Shown here in pieces: positions 1 through 7,455 of a DNA stretch of 64,000 nt. Each line of letters begins with the position of its first letter. The first letter of the stretch is position 1. This DNA is from Guptibacillus hwajinpoensis (lineage in GTDB: Bacteria > Bacillota > Bacilli > Bacillales > Guptibacillaceae), in NCBI RefSeq assembly GCF_020171785.1, contig NZ_JAIVAE010000004.1:1-64000 (forward strand), in the 5' to 3' direction. The position numbers and the translations under genes were made by a program. The notes under the pieces were generated by a model that made no database searches, was not told where the DNA came from, and was given only the letters and a program-made list of their open reading frames with translations.

Positions 1-90
1 CACTGGTACAATCATGAACGGTCAAAAGAAAAATTGGATGGACTAAGTCCAGTTGAATACCGAACTCAGTCCATCCAATTAGCTGCATAA
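1..90 (+). CDS. IS3-family transposase, C-terminal end (partial)
   Basis: The window opens inside a reading frame of 29 codons ending in TAA. Its translation carries the sequence HWYNHERSKEKLDGLSPVEY, the typical extreme C-terminus of the rve/DDE integrase subunit (OrfB) of IS3-family elements (IS150-like): the Trp-Tyr-Asn block followed by the LDGLSPxEYR motif. The DDE catalytic core must lie upstream of the window, so the completeness of the element cannot be judged. It would catalyse transposition of the insertion sequence. The call rests on the short but very characteristic motif. Confidence 0.85.
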   Translation, partial: HWYNHERSKEKLDGLSPVEYRTQSIQLAA

Positions 91-117
91 CAAAACTCTA
101 ACTTTTGGGGTTACCCA
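1..117 (+). mobile_element. Right end of an IS3-family insertion sequence
   Basis: After the transposase stop codon, bases 95-117 read AACTCTAACTTTTGGGGTTA followed by CCCA. This resembles the right terminal inverted repeat of IS150-type elements (a TTTTGGGGT core ending in CA). I place the element border near base 117. The left end and any target duplication are outside the window, so the exact end is an inference. Confidence 0.6.
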
Positions 118-175
118 CCGCAGCTGCTTTTTTTTGTGACTCTATAATATTTGTTGGGGGCTTAAGAAAATTAAG

Positions 176-258
176 CACAAAAATACACGCAATCTTCTTT
201 ATCTTTTAAACTTGAATTGACGAGAAACAAGAAAAAGATTGGAGTTGCGTGTATGTGC
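176..258. repeat. Long interrupted inverted repeat upstream of a small ORF
   Basis: ATACACGCAA at 183-192 is mirrored exactly by TTGCGTGTAT at 245-254. A nested AATCTT (191-196) pairs with AAGATT (235-240), and GCAC/GTGC flanks extend the outer arms. The stem would enclose about 40 nt of AT-rich loop. A separate small hairpin, GCTTAA/TTAAGC, lies at 160-176. It could be a structured leader of the 56-residue ORF that follows or a relic of a small mobile element. There is no T-run, so it is not an obvious terminator. Confidence 0.5.
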
Positions 259-286
259 ATTTTAACATGAATTTAGGAGGTGCGCG

Positions 287-457
287 ATGTTTCTCTTTTT
301 TTTGATCGTAGCGAGCTGCGTGGTTGGACTTTTACTATTACCGCTCCATGAGGTTGGGTTAATTATTGGATTTGGTATTATACTAGGTTGCTTGATTCGA
401 GGGCTTTATTTGCTTCATGAGATTAATCGTAAGCTTGATCACGGTAAGTTCCGCTAG
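287..457 (+). CDS. Small membrane protein, 56 aa
   Basis: A short ORF too small for many ORF callers. ATG at 287 sits 6 nt after a perfect AGGAGG (275-280), which strongly supports translation. The product has two hydrophobic stretches (about residues 1-18 and 23-44) and a basic, hydrophilic tail ending in KLDHGKFR, so it probably spans the membrane twice. I do not recognise a family. It lies between the IS3 element end and a GNAT gene, downstream of the large inverted repeat at 176-258. No function can be assigned. Confidence 0.65.
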   Translation: MFLFFLIVASCVVGLLLLPLHEVGLIIGFGIILGCLIRGLYLLHEINRKLDHGKFR

Positions 458-536
458 TTTGTAAGCTATTCTTTTTAAATGGAATCGACTATATAGGTGA
501 AAATATTTTATTAATCCAAGAGGTAGAGGTGTTAAT

Positions 537-1103
537 TTGAAAGAGTTTAATCTTCAAAAAGAATCAGCAAGGTTAGTAATCAGACCATTAATAATGGAAG
601 ACTATCAAAACTGGTTACGACAATTTAATGAAAGGCATCCCTCCCAACACGCCTTTGATCCTGGGAAGTTGGATATGAGTGAGTGTACAGAAGAGTGGTT
701 TAGAGATCTAGTGAATAAGCACCAAGAACTAGCCATAAATGATATAGCCCATGTGTTTGGTGTTTTTCATTTAGAGGATGGCACGCATATTGGAATGGTT
801 GATTTTTCAACGTTAGCGAGAATGAATTTTCAATGGGCCAGGATAGGCTATACGATCCATAATCAGTACTGGCGAAAAGGATATGGAAAAGAAGCGGTGA
901 GCGCAGCGCTTCAGATTGCTTTTCATGATCTTGATTTTCATCGCATCGAAGCACACATTAACCTGGATAATAGTCCATCAACTCAGCTAGCCCAAAGTGT
1001 AGGTATGGTGTATGAGGGTGTGAGGAAAGGGTTCATTTATGAGAACGAAAAGTGGACGGATCAGTTGGTTTATGTGGTGACTGCTGAAAATAAGGTCGAA
1101 TAA
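537..1103 (+). CDS. GNAT-family N-acetyltransferase (RimJ/RimL type)
   Basis: A 188-residue protein of the acetyl-CoA-dependent N-acetyltransferase superfamily. The N-terminal strand (about residues 11-22, ARLVIRPLIMEDYQNW) and the C-terminal half, with RIGYTIHNQYWRKGYGKEAV (acetyl-CoA pyrophosphate-binding loop, about 101-120) and FHRIEAHINLDNSPST, are typical of the RimJ/RimL group (COG1670). The substrate is unknown; relatives acetylate ribosomal protein N-termini or small amines. The start is TTG after AGAGGTAGAGGTG. The gene is followed directly by a bidirectional terminator shared with the convergent PTS operon, so it is probably monocistronic. Confidence 0.85.
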   Translation: MKEFNLQKESARLVIRPLIMEDYQNWLRQFNERHPSQHAFDPGKLDMSECTEEWFRDLVNKHQELAINDIAHVFGVFHLEDGTHIGMVDFSTLARMNFQWARIGYTIHNQYWRKGYGKEAVSAALQIAFHDLDFHRIEAHINLDNSPSTQLAQSVGMVYEGVRKGFIYENEKWTDQLVYVVTAENKVE

Positions 1104-1108
1104 CAATA

Positions 1109-1143
1109 AAGACCATCCTGTTTTAACCCAGGATGGTCTTTTT
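1109..1143. terminator. Bidirectional terminator
   Basis: The stem AAGACCATCCTG pairs with CAGGATGGTCTT around a short TTTTAACC loop and is followed by T-runs. A-rich sequence on the other side lets it serve both the acetyltransferase gene and the convergent PTS operon. Confidence 0.85.
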
Positions 1144-1146
1144 CGC

Positions 1147-2526
1147 CTAAATCGCATCATGCTTTTCTTTTAAATTATTTTTCGCTAAAGAACGTTTGAA
1201 CAAGGCAGCTCCGACAAATACAGCAATAAGTAGGGCAGCAACGATGACAAGGAATAGAACGTTAGAAGAGAGCAGTTCCATCAATCCGCCGAGAAGAAGT
1301 CCAACTACGCCGAAATCTGAATCTCCGAATGTCGTTCCTTGAAATCCTAGTGAACCAAGCACAGGTAGAAGTAGTGCTGGCAAGAAACTGATGATAACAC
1401 CATTAGCCATAGAGCCAAATACTGCTCCTTTACGACCGCCAGTGGCGTTACCAAATACGCCAGCTGCCGCACCGGTAAAGAAGTGAGGCACAAGTCCTGG
1501 CACAATCACTTTTAGACCTAAGATCGGTAGAAGGAACATGCTGAGTAGTCCTGCTACAAAGCTAAAGAAGAAACCGATGATGACCGCGTTGTTCGCGAAT
1601 GGAAACACAGAGGGTGCATCGAGTGCTGGGATTGCATTTGGTACGACCTTATCTGCAATTCCTTTAAACGCGGGAACGATTTCAGATAGGAGCATTCTTA
1701 CCCCAGCCAAAATGATGTAGACGCCAGCTGCGAACGTTAACGCTTGCATAAATGAGAAGACAAGGAAGTTTGTCCCACCGCTTAGCTCGGATTCAATAAA
1801 GGTTGGTCCTGTGAAAAGAGCGACGACAAAAAATAGAATCGCCATTGTAAGTGACACAGATACAGATGTGTCACGCAAGAAATTGAATGACTTAGGTACT
1901 TTAATTTCTTCAGTCGATTTAGAATTTTTCCCAACTGCTTTTCCGACAGCGGCTGCAATTAAATAGCCGAACGAGCCAAAGTGTCCGATTGCAAAGTCAT
2001 CACTACCCGTAATTTTTCTTGTGTAAGGTTGCAACAGGGCAGGTAATAGAACCATCAAAGATCCGAGAATAAGGGAACCTGTGATGATCATTGTTGCGCC
2101 ACTAAAGCCACCGGTTGAAAGAATAACGGCGATCAGACAAGCCATGAACATCGTATGATGACCCGTTAAGAAGATATACTTAAAAGGGGTGAGGCGCGCT
2201 AGTAGGATGTTGGCTACCATTCCAAAAAGCATAATCATCGCCGTTTCTGCACCAAATGCATCCTGAGCTAATGCAACGATCGCTTCATTGTTTGGAATGA
2301 TACCTTGAATTTCAAATGCATGATCAAACATGCTACTAAAGTTATCAAGGGAGGCGACAAGCACACCTGCCCCTGCCCCCAGAATAACAAACCCCATGAT
2401 CGTTTTTAGCGTACCTGATATGACATTGGCGATATCTTTCTTTTGAAGAAGTAAACCGATAAGGGCAAATAGCCCTACAAGAATCGCTGGTGTTCCTAGA
2501 ATGTCTTTCATTATGAGATCGACCAT
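1147..2526 (-). CDS. PTS ascorbate-type transporter subunit IIC (UlaA/SgaT family)
   Basis: A 459-residue polytopic membrane protein of the EIIC ascorbate (SgaT/UlaA) family. It would be the sugar-acid channel of a phosphotransferase system that takes up and phosphorylates its substrate through the neighbouring EIIB. About ten to eleven hydrophobic segments are visible. Family-like stretches include FALIGLLLQKKDIANVISGT near the N-terminus, the GHHTMFMACL segment near residue 125, and glycine-rich ATGGRKGAVFGS near residue 365. It is 3 nt downstream of the EIIB gene in one operon. Ascorbate is the family substrate, but no ulaD/E/F/G-like catabolic genes lie nearby, so the true substrate is uncertain. 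Confidence 0.88.
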   Translation of the reverse strand: MVDLIMKDILGTPAILVGLFALIGLLLQKKDIANVISGTLKTIMGFVILGAGAGVLVASLDNFSSMFDHAFEIQGIIPNNEAIVALAQDAFGAETAMIMLFGMVANILLARLTPFKYIFLTGHHTMFMACLIAVILSTGGFSGATMIITGSLILGSLMVLLPALLQPYTRKITGSDDFAIGHFGSFGYLIAAAVGKAVGKNSKSTEEIKVPKSFNFLRDTSVSVSLTMAILFFVVALFTGPTFIESELSGGTNFLVFSFMQALTFAAGVYIILAGVRMLLSEIVPAFKGIADKVVPNAIPALDAPSVFPFANNAVIIGFFFSFVAGLLSMFLLPILGLKVIVPGLVPHFFTGAAAGVFGNATGGRKGAVFGSMANGVIISFLPALLLPVLGSLGFQGTTFGDSDFGVVGLLLGGLMELLSSNVLFLVIVAALLIAVFVGAALFKRSLAKNNLKEKHDAI

Positions 2527-2529
2527 GAT

Positions 2530-2805
2530 TTATGCCCCTTTCAAGTTTGCTTCAATCGCCGTCCTTAATTCTTTTTTATCCATTAAATTATTAAGCTTAA
2601 TGACATTTCGATTGCCGTCTTCTAGATTTTCAACAATCTCGGTTGAGCCTAAGTAGTAATCGGCGTTCTCAGATTTACTAGTTGTAAGATCCGTATGATC
2701 AACCTCTGCTTCAATTCCAAGTTCGTTTAGGATAGTTTTTACATTCATTTCTACGATAAAGCTGCTTCCTAGACCATTTCCACATACAACAAGAATTTTT
2801 TTCAT
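2530..2805 (-). CDS. PTS ascorbate-type subunit IIB
   Basis: A 91-residue cytoplasmic EIIB of the lactose/ascorbate type. The phospho-accepting Cys8 lies in the P-loop VVCGNGLGSS. It would receive phosphate from the EIIA domain (here fused to the upstream regulator) and pass it to the substrate entering through EIIC. The length is normal for the UlaB family. It sits between the regulator-EIIA gene and the EIIC gene with only 14 and 3 nt spacing, so the three are almost certainly one transcription unit. Confidence 0.9.
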   Translation of the reverse strand: MKKILVVCGNGLGSSFIVEMNVKTILNELGIEAEVDHTDLTTSKSENADYYLGSTEIVENLEDGNRNVIKLNNLMDKKELRTAIEANLKGA

Positions 2806-2819
2806 TTTTATTCTCTCCC

Positions 2820-4925
2820 TTAATTTGAGTATTTTGATACAAGGTTAATAATTTCTTCTTTTTCCTCTGCTTGATAAATCATATTTAGATTTTCTTCTTC
2901 TGATAGAAGCTCCGATAGTTGAGCAAGAGCTTTTAAATGGGTTTCGTTATCTACTGCAGCAAGCACAATGAGCAACTTAACCTGATGCTTTTGTTTAGAT
3001 GAAAAAGGAACTTCTTGATCTAGTCGAAGCAAGCTCATCCCAACCGTATTCACGCCTTCTTCAGGACGGGCATGAGGAATAGCGATTCCTGGAGCAATCA
3101 CGACATAGGGTCCCAAATCTTCTACATTTTTGATCATAGCATCGATATAAGAAGAGGTGATTTGCTCTGTTGCAAGAAGCGGCATGGCTGCTGTTTTGAT
3201 CGCCTCTTTCCAATCTGGTGTATCTGTAGCAAATTGAATTGTTTCTTCATGTAATAAGTCATTTAACATAGGTCGTTCAAACCTTTCTATTGATAAGGTG
3301 GTTGGTGATGGCGCGAATAACTGCTGTAATTCATTTCTTAGTTCTTTCTCATTCGTAATCGTGCCGTGTTTTTTCATGATTTCAACGATCACATGAGGGG
3401 TAGGGCCACTCTCTTCGTTTGGAGTAGTTTGAACTTCCTCCATCCAATGCAGGATTTTCTCTTTTCCCTGCTGTGTCAAAATCGGGTTAACCGTTAAAAT
3501 GGGTAGCGTCTTATGCTCCAAAGGTGATGTAGAGAAGACATAATCCACGTCATAGTGATTTTGTAGGAATTGCCTTCTAGAAACTGTCCCGATGATTTCC
3601 ACATTTGTGAGAAGCTTCTCAAGCTGTCCTCTTAAAATATTTGATGTGCCAATTCCTTTTTCACAAACGATAATCGCTTTCCCAAATGTTACTTCTGGAA
3701 GCTCTTCCTTCTGCATCCAAGCTCCAAAGTGCATGGCGAGATAAGCTAATTCATCATCAGGGAGCTTTTGAGACATCATCAATTCAATTGGCCAAACCGC
3801 TCGTTTCGTAATTAAAAAAACATCTGGATATTCCTGCTGGACTGACGCTGTTAATTCGTTTGTGATCGGGACATGGTATTTCAGCCGGTAGTACGTTGGT
3901 TTAAGATGAAGAAAAAGAGCTTCTTCTAGTTCATCGCGCTGTTCGAATAGGACACAAGCGTATACTTGAAATTCGCTCACGATTTCAGTAACCACTTTTC
4001 TAAGTTTATTACTTTCAAGATTACCTACCGTACCTACTTCAGAATAATTAACTCTTGAGCCAAGAAGGTGCATGGTGATAAAGCCTATCTCATCCAGTGA
4101 TAAGGAAAGTTTAAATTGAACTTCTAATTCTTTTGCCATGCTCTTTGCTGCTTCAAACTCTCTCGTTGAACAAAGAGCGTGTTTTTCATCTGGATCGAGC
4201 TGGATCCGATGTTCGCCTTTCAAACGTTGAAGAAGAACGACAAGCTGAATGGCTAGAACATGGATTGTATCGTCTGTTAACTCTACTTTTAGAATGGGTT
4301 CCGCATTCATGATAATTTGCTTCATCGGTATGAGGTGCGAATAGGTGTGTTCATCACCATTCTTTAAGAGGGGATAAAGAAAATGCGTCATTTCGGTTAA
4401 TTGTCCATTGGTGAGGACTTCAGACAGAAAACGACTCAATATTCTCCGCTTGTTTTCCTCTTTCCCTTCCACCCGATAGCCTGTTGATCGTTCAAACTGT
4501 AACGTTAATGCTTCATCGGCTAGAACTTTCTTAACAAGTTTTAAATCTTTCGCGACTGTTCCACGACTAACCTGAGTTCGATCCATAAAGTTCTGCATAA
4601 AGATCGGCTTATCATTTGTTAAGAGTTCGACACCAATTAAGGTGATGCGTTCTGGTTGCGAATAGTGATACTGCCATTCTTTTAGTTCTTTCATTAATTT
4701 AGGAACGGTTTGTTTGGTCTCTTCTGAGAGATAGTAACCTAATCCTTGTTTTGTTTGGATAATGGGTAGTTTGTTCTCATCGAGCCAATCATTAATTTTT
4801 TGTAGGTCATAATGAACGGTTCGTTTTGATATCCCGAGCTGGTCGATGACATGATCAACCGTAACTAACTCAGTTGCATTCACGAGTTTCGTTAATAGAA
4901 ATGTGCTTCTTTCATCAAGTGACAT
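2820..4925 (-). CDS. BglG-type PRD transcriptional regulator with EIIB-like and EIIA domains
   Basis: A 701-residue multidomain activator: N-terminal HTH domains (about 1-180, including VDHVIDQLGISKRTVHYDLQ), two PTS regulation domains (about 190-410), an EIIB-like domain with IIVCEKGIGTS, and a C-terminal EIIA domain whose active-site His is in IAPGIAIPHARPEEG. PRD and EII phosphorylation would tell the protein whether substrate and preferred sugars are present. The frame is open to a TTG at 5063, but I prefer ATG 4925: it follows GGAG with 6-nt spacing and begins the family-typical MSLDERSTFLLTKLV. The fused EIIA probably supplies the EIIA that the two transporter genes lack. Confidence 0.85.
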   Translation of the reverse strand: MSLDERSTFLLTKLVNATELVTVDHVIDQLGISKRTVHYDLQKINDWLDENKLPIIQTKQGLGYYLSEETKQTVPKLMKELKEWQYHYSQPERITLIGVELLTNDKPIFMQNFMDRTQVSRGTVAKDLKLVKKVLADEALTLQFERSTGYRVEGKEENKRRILSRFLSEVLTNGQLTEMTHFLYPLLKNGDEHTYSHLIPMKQIIMNAEPILKVELTDDTIHVLAIQLVVLLQRLKGEHRIQLDPDEKHALCSTREFEAAKSMAKELEVQFKLSLSLDEIGFITMHLLGSRVNYSEVGTVGNLESNKLRKVVTEIVSEFQVYACVLFEQRDELEEALFLHLKPTYYRLKYHVPITNELTASVQQEYPDVFLITKRAVWPIELMMSQKLPDDELAYLAMHFGAWMQKEELPEVTFGKAIIVCEKGIGTSNILRGQLEKLLTNVEIIGTVSRRQFLQNHYDVDYVFSTSPLEHKTLPILTVNPILTQQGKEKILHWMEEVQTTPNEESGPTPHVIVEIMKKHGTITNEKELRNELQQLFAPSPTTLSIERFERPMLNDLLHEETIQFATDTPDWKEAIKTAAMPLLATEQITSSYIDAMIKNVEDLGPYVVIAPGIAIPHARPEEGVNTVGMSLLRLDQEVPFSSKQKHQVKLLIVLAAVDNETHLKALAQLSELLSEEENLNMIYQAEEKEEIINLVSKYSN

Positions 4926-5088
4926 GGAGATCTCCAACTCCCTTACGAGTGCAAAATGATACGGATGAAACAAATCGTGATTTGATAGTGCTAAGTATAT
5001 AGGCGATAGAACAAAAGTGAAAGGGTTTGCAATGTGTTGTTTTTGTATTTCGTCAATTTGCAAAAGTGAACAGATAAGAATTATGAAT

Positions 5089-5200
5089 ACCTAAACCTAG
5101 TCATACTCTATTAAAAAAACGATAGATCAATAAAAAAATATTTTAAAGAACGGTAAAAAAGCGTTTTAATTTCACTCTATTGGGAAAATAAGGTTTAGGT
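5089..5200. promoter_or_regulatory. Perfect inverted repeat ACCTAAACCT/AGGTTTAGGT in a divergent intergenic region
   Basis: ACCTAAACCT at 5089-5098 and AGGTTTAGGT at 5191-5200 are exact reverse complements 92 nt apart. Between them the octamer ACTCTATT occurs twice in direct orientation (5105-5112 and 5174-5181). The region separates the divergent PTS operon and the sortase-substrate gene. Paired, widely spaced sites suit binding of the PRD regulator with looping, but no experiment or known consensus supports this here. Confidence 0.35.
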
Positions 5201-5310
5201 GAAAGAAACTGGTGATTGAAAGATGTCCCATCCGGGAGTCTTATACATCATTTACTGTCACATCACATCCCTAGCCTTCTCTTGCCAAAAAAATGAATTG
5301 GAGTGTTTTG

Positions 5311-6234
5311 ATGTTAAAGAAGTTAGTCCCTCTATCGGTAGCAGCAGTTGTTTTTGTAGGAGCTCCGTTTCACACATCAGCAAAGGAAATGAGTGCAACG
5401 GACATTTTAAAGCAGTCAAGTGAAGCAATGACTGAGGTTGAGAGCTATTCTACAAAAACAAATATGGAACAATCGATGCCTCTTGAAGGAGAAACAATGA
5501 TGATCTCCAGCCAATCTGAAGCAGACATTACGCTAAAGCCTTTTGCGATGCATCAGGTCGTCACAACAAAATCACCTGAAGAAGGTGAAATTTCGTTAGA
5601 ATCTTATTGGACTGAAGAAGGTTTTTATCAAGAAGATCCCGAAAAAGGCTGGATCAAGATGCCGGAAGAACTTACACAAGGTTTAGAGGAACTCCAAAGC
5701 ATGTCTTCGGTTGAAGCACAAATGACTCAAGCTGAAGAACTTGGCAAAGAGATGAGCGTTGAAGAGACAGATGAAGGTTATGTGTTAACGTACGAAGGGG
5801 ACGGCAAAACATTAATGGAAGCATCCATGAAGATGTTCCAAGAAAGCATGTCAGGTGAAGAAGGTTCCGGATCGATGAAAGGTCTCATGGAACAAATGAC
5901 GATTAATGACGTTACCTATAAAGTAACAGTTGATAAAGACACGTATTACATGAAGCATTTAACGATGGATCTTGATATGGATATGAAGATTGAAGACGAA
6001 AGCATGAACATGAAACAATCGATGGAAATGTCAATCGATAACTTTAATCAAGTGGATACGATTTCCGTTCCGCAAAACGTGATTGATTCAGCTAAACCAC
6101 TTGAAGGAATGGAGGAAGGTGGCGAAATGCCTGAAACGGCGACTGCCAATCCAATGCTTGCTATGGGAGGAGTAGCGTTGGCGGCAGCTGCAGGTGGTTT
6201 GCTTCTTTATAGAAGACGTTCCGTTAGCTGTTAA
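5311..6234 (+). CDS. Secreted protein with MPETA-type sortase sorting signal
   Basis: A 307-residue exported protein. It has a signal peptide (KKLVPLSVAAVVFVGAP, probable cleavage near SAKEM), an extracellular acidic, Met-rich beta-type domain resembling LolA/DUF6612-like proteins, and a C-terminal cell-wall sorting signal: MPETA at 273-277, a hydrophobic segment (LAMGGVALAAAAGGLLLY) and RRR. A sortase would cleave within the motif and link the protein to the cell envelope. The frame is open from 5293, but ATG 5311 has GGAG 8 nt upstream and begins the signal peptide. The next gene is a class D sortase, probably its dedicated enzyme. The extracellular function is unknown. Confidence 0.75.
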   Translation: MLKKLVPLSVAAVVFVGAPFHTSAKEMSATDILKQSSEAMTEVESYSTKTNMEQSMPLEGETMMISSQSEADITLKPFAMHQVVTTKSPEEGEISLESYWTEEGFYQEDPEKGWIKMPEELTQGLEELQSMSSVEAQMTQAEELGKEMSVEETDEGYVLTYEGDGKTLMEASMKMFQESMSGEEGSGSMKGLMEQMTINDVTYKVTVDKDTYYMKHLTMDLDMDMKIEDESMNMKQSMEMSIDNFNQVDTISVPQNVIDSAKPLEGMEEGGEMPETATANPMLAMGGVALAAAAGGLLLYRRRSVSC

Positions 6235-6242
6235 TAGGGCTT

Positions 6243-6268
6243 AAAAACCGCATAATAAGCGGTTTTTT
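6243..6268 (+). terminator. Terminator between sorting substrate and sortase genes
   Basis: AAACCGC and GCGGTTT form a stem around ATAATAA and are followed by a T-run. It lies between the substrate and sortase genes, so sortase expression may depend on partial read-through. Confidence 0.75.
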
Positions 6269-6293
6269 CGCTTTTCTTAGTGAGGTGAAGAGG

Positions 6294-6914
6294 TTGAACA
6301 AATTATATGTCTTGGTCATGTGTGCAGGCATTGTGATGGCGGGCTATTATGGGTATGAATGGTGGCAGGGTACTCAGGGAGTCGAACAAGTTTCTGCAGA
6401 AGAAACAAAAAAGTGGCAGAATACGAAAGAAACCGATGTTACGAAGAAAACCGTTGTGAATACACAAGAAGTTTTCATGAGTGATCAAATAAAGAAGTTT
6501 GACTCTGGTCAAGAAGTAGGCAGGTTAGTCATCCCTACGATTGAAAAAGGGTTTACGACCTATTGGGGAACAGATGAAGATACGTTAAGTCAGGGAGTGG
6601 GCATGTATGTCAGTCCATTCACCACGACACCAGATCAGCGGCGTCACACCGTTCTAAGCGGCCATCGCGATACGGTTTTTACTGGTCTACAAGACGTTGA
6701 AAAAGGGGATGTCGTCTTTCTTGAATACGATGGAAAACGGTATGAATATGCTGTGGTCGACATGAAGATCGTAGATGAAAGCGATCGAACCGTTATTGTT
6801 GATAAAGAGGAAGCCACCTTAACATTAACAACATGCTACCCATTTGATTTTATCGGAAGTGCGCCTGAGCGGTATGTGATTCAATCTGAATTAGTGAATG
6901 TATCGGATATATAA
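6294..6914 (+). CDS. Class D sortase
   Basis: A 206-residue cysteine transpeptidase anchored by an N-terminal membrane helix (LYVLVMCAGIVMAGYYGY). The catalytic triad is visible: His124 in VLSGHRD, Cys181 in LTLTTCYPF and Arg193 in APERY. This combination is typical of class D sortases of bacilli, which favour LPxTA-like signals. That agrees with the MPETA signal of the protein encoded just upstream. The frame reaches GTG 6285, but GAGGTGA at 6282-6288 suits the TTG at 6294. It is followed by a terminator shared with a convergent gene. Confidence 0.9.
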   Translation: MNKLYVLVMCAGIVMAGYYGYEWWQGTQGVEQVSAEETKKWQNTKETDVTKKTVVNTQEVFMSDQIKKFDSGQEVGRLVIPTIEKGFTTYWGTDEDTLSQGVGMYVSPFTTTPDQRRHTVLSGHRDTVFTGLQDVEKGDVVFLEYDGKRYEYAVVDMKIVDESDRTVIVDKEEATLTLTTCYPFDFIGSAPERYVIQSELVNVSDI

Positions 6915-6930
6915 CTACTAGTCTATAAAA

Positions 6931-6961
6931 GCAAAAGTCCTGCCGTCGAGCAGGACTTTTT
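6931..6961. terminator. Bidirectional terminator
   Basis: AAAAGTCCTGC and GCAGGACTTTTT form a strong stem with a 6-nt loop between two convergent genes. Confidence 0.85.
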
Positions 6962-7247
6962 ACGTGTGAGAAAGTGTGATAGTTGGGCGTAATCGCGGGG
7001 TAATGGTTTCTACAAGCTGTTTACCGTTACCTTGCTCATTTAACTGAACGAAATGGAGTGCAGTGCTTTCTTCCACTTCATACGTGAGGCCGGTGTTGTA
7101 ATCGATGAGAAAATACATTTTTCCATCTTCAGTCGTTCCTGATAAGAGCTCATACTTATCGTGTTCGAAGTGTACCTCAGTTCCATATTGCGTCATTTCA
7201 AGATACGTTTCAAAAGGAGTTACTGGAAAACTTACTAAATTGTTCAT
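6960..7247 (-). CDS. Hypothetical protein, 95 aa
   Basis: A soluble 95-residue protein with no signal peptide or membrane segment. The sequence alternates short beta-like stretches (KMYFLIDYNTGLTYEVEES) with charged residues, suggesting a small beta-rich fold. The ATG at 7247 follows GGAGG with 7-nt spacing, so translation is likely. I do not recognise a family. It is convergent with the sortase gene, shares its terminator, and stands alone. No function can be proposed. Confidence 0.7.
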   Translation of the reverse strand: MNNLVSFPVTPFETYLEMTQYGTEVHFEHDKYELLSGTTEDGKMYFLIDYNTGLTYEVEESTALHFVQLNEQGNGKQLVETITPRLRPTITLSHT

Positions 7248-7379
7248 GATGAACCTCCAACTTTTTAATAGACTTTAGGAAGCAGTTTATCCAAATAAGT
7301 CAAGCAGTATACTTGAAAACGAGAATAAAAGATTAAAAGTGTCGTAACTTGGGTTTAGTTGGATGATAAAGCTAACTTT

Positions 7380-7408
7380 TTGACATGCCACCTATTGTGC
7401 TGTATCTT
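7380..7408 (+). promoter_or_regulatory. Sigma-A promoter of the symporter gene
   Basis: TTGACA at 7380-7385, a 17-nt spacer and TATCTT at 7403-7408 match the sigma-A consensus. The predicted start lies about 40 nt before the symporter ATG. Confidence 0.7.
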
Positions 7409-7455
7409 ATTTCCTAGTATACGTATGCGAATTTAAATTTGAAGGAGGGACAACG

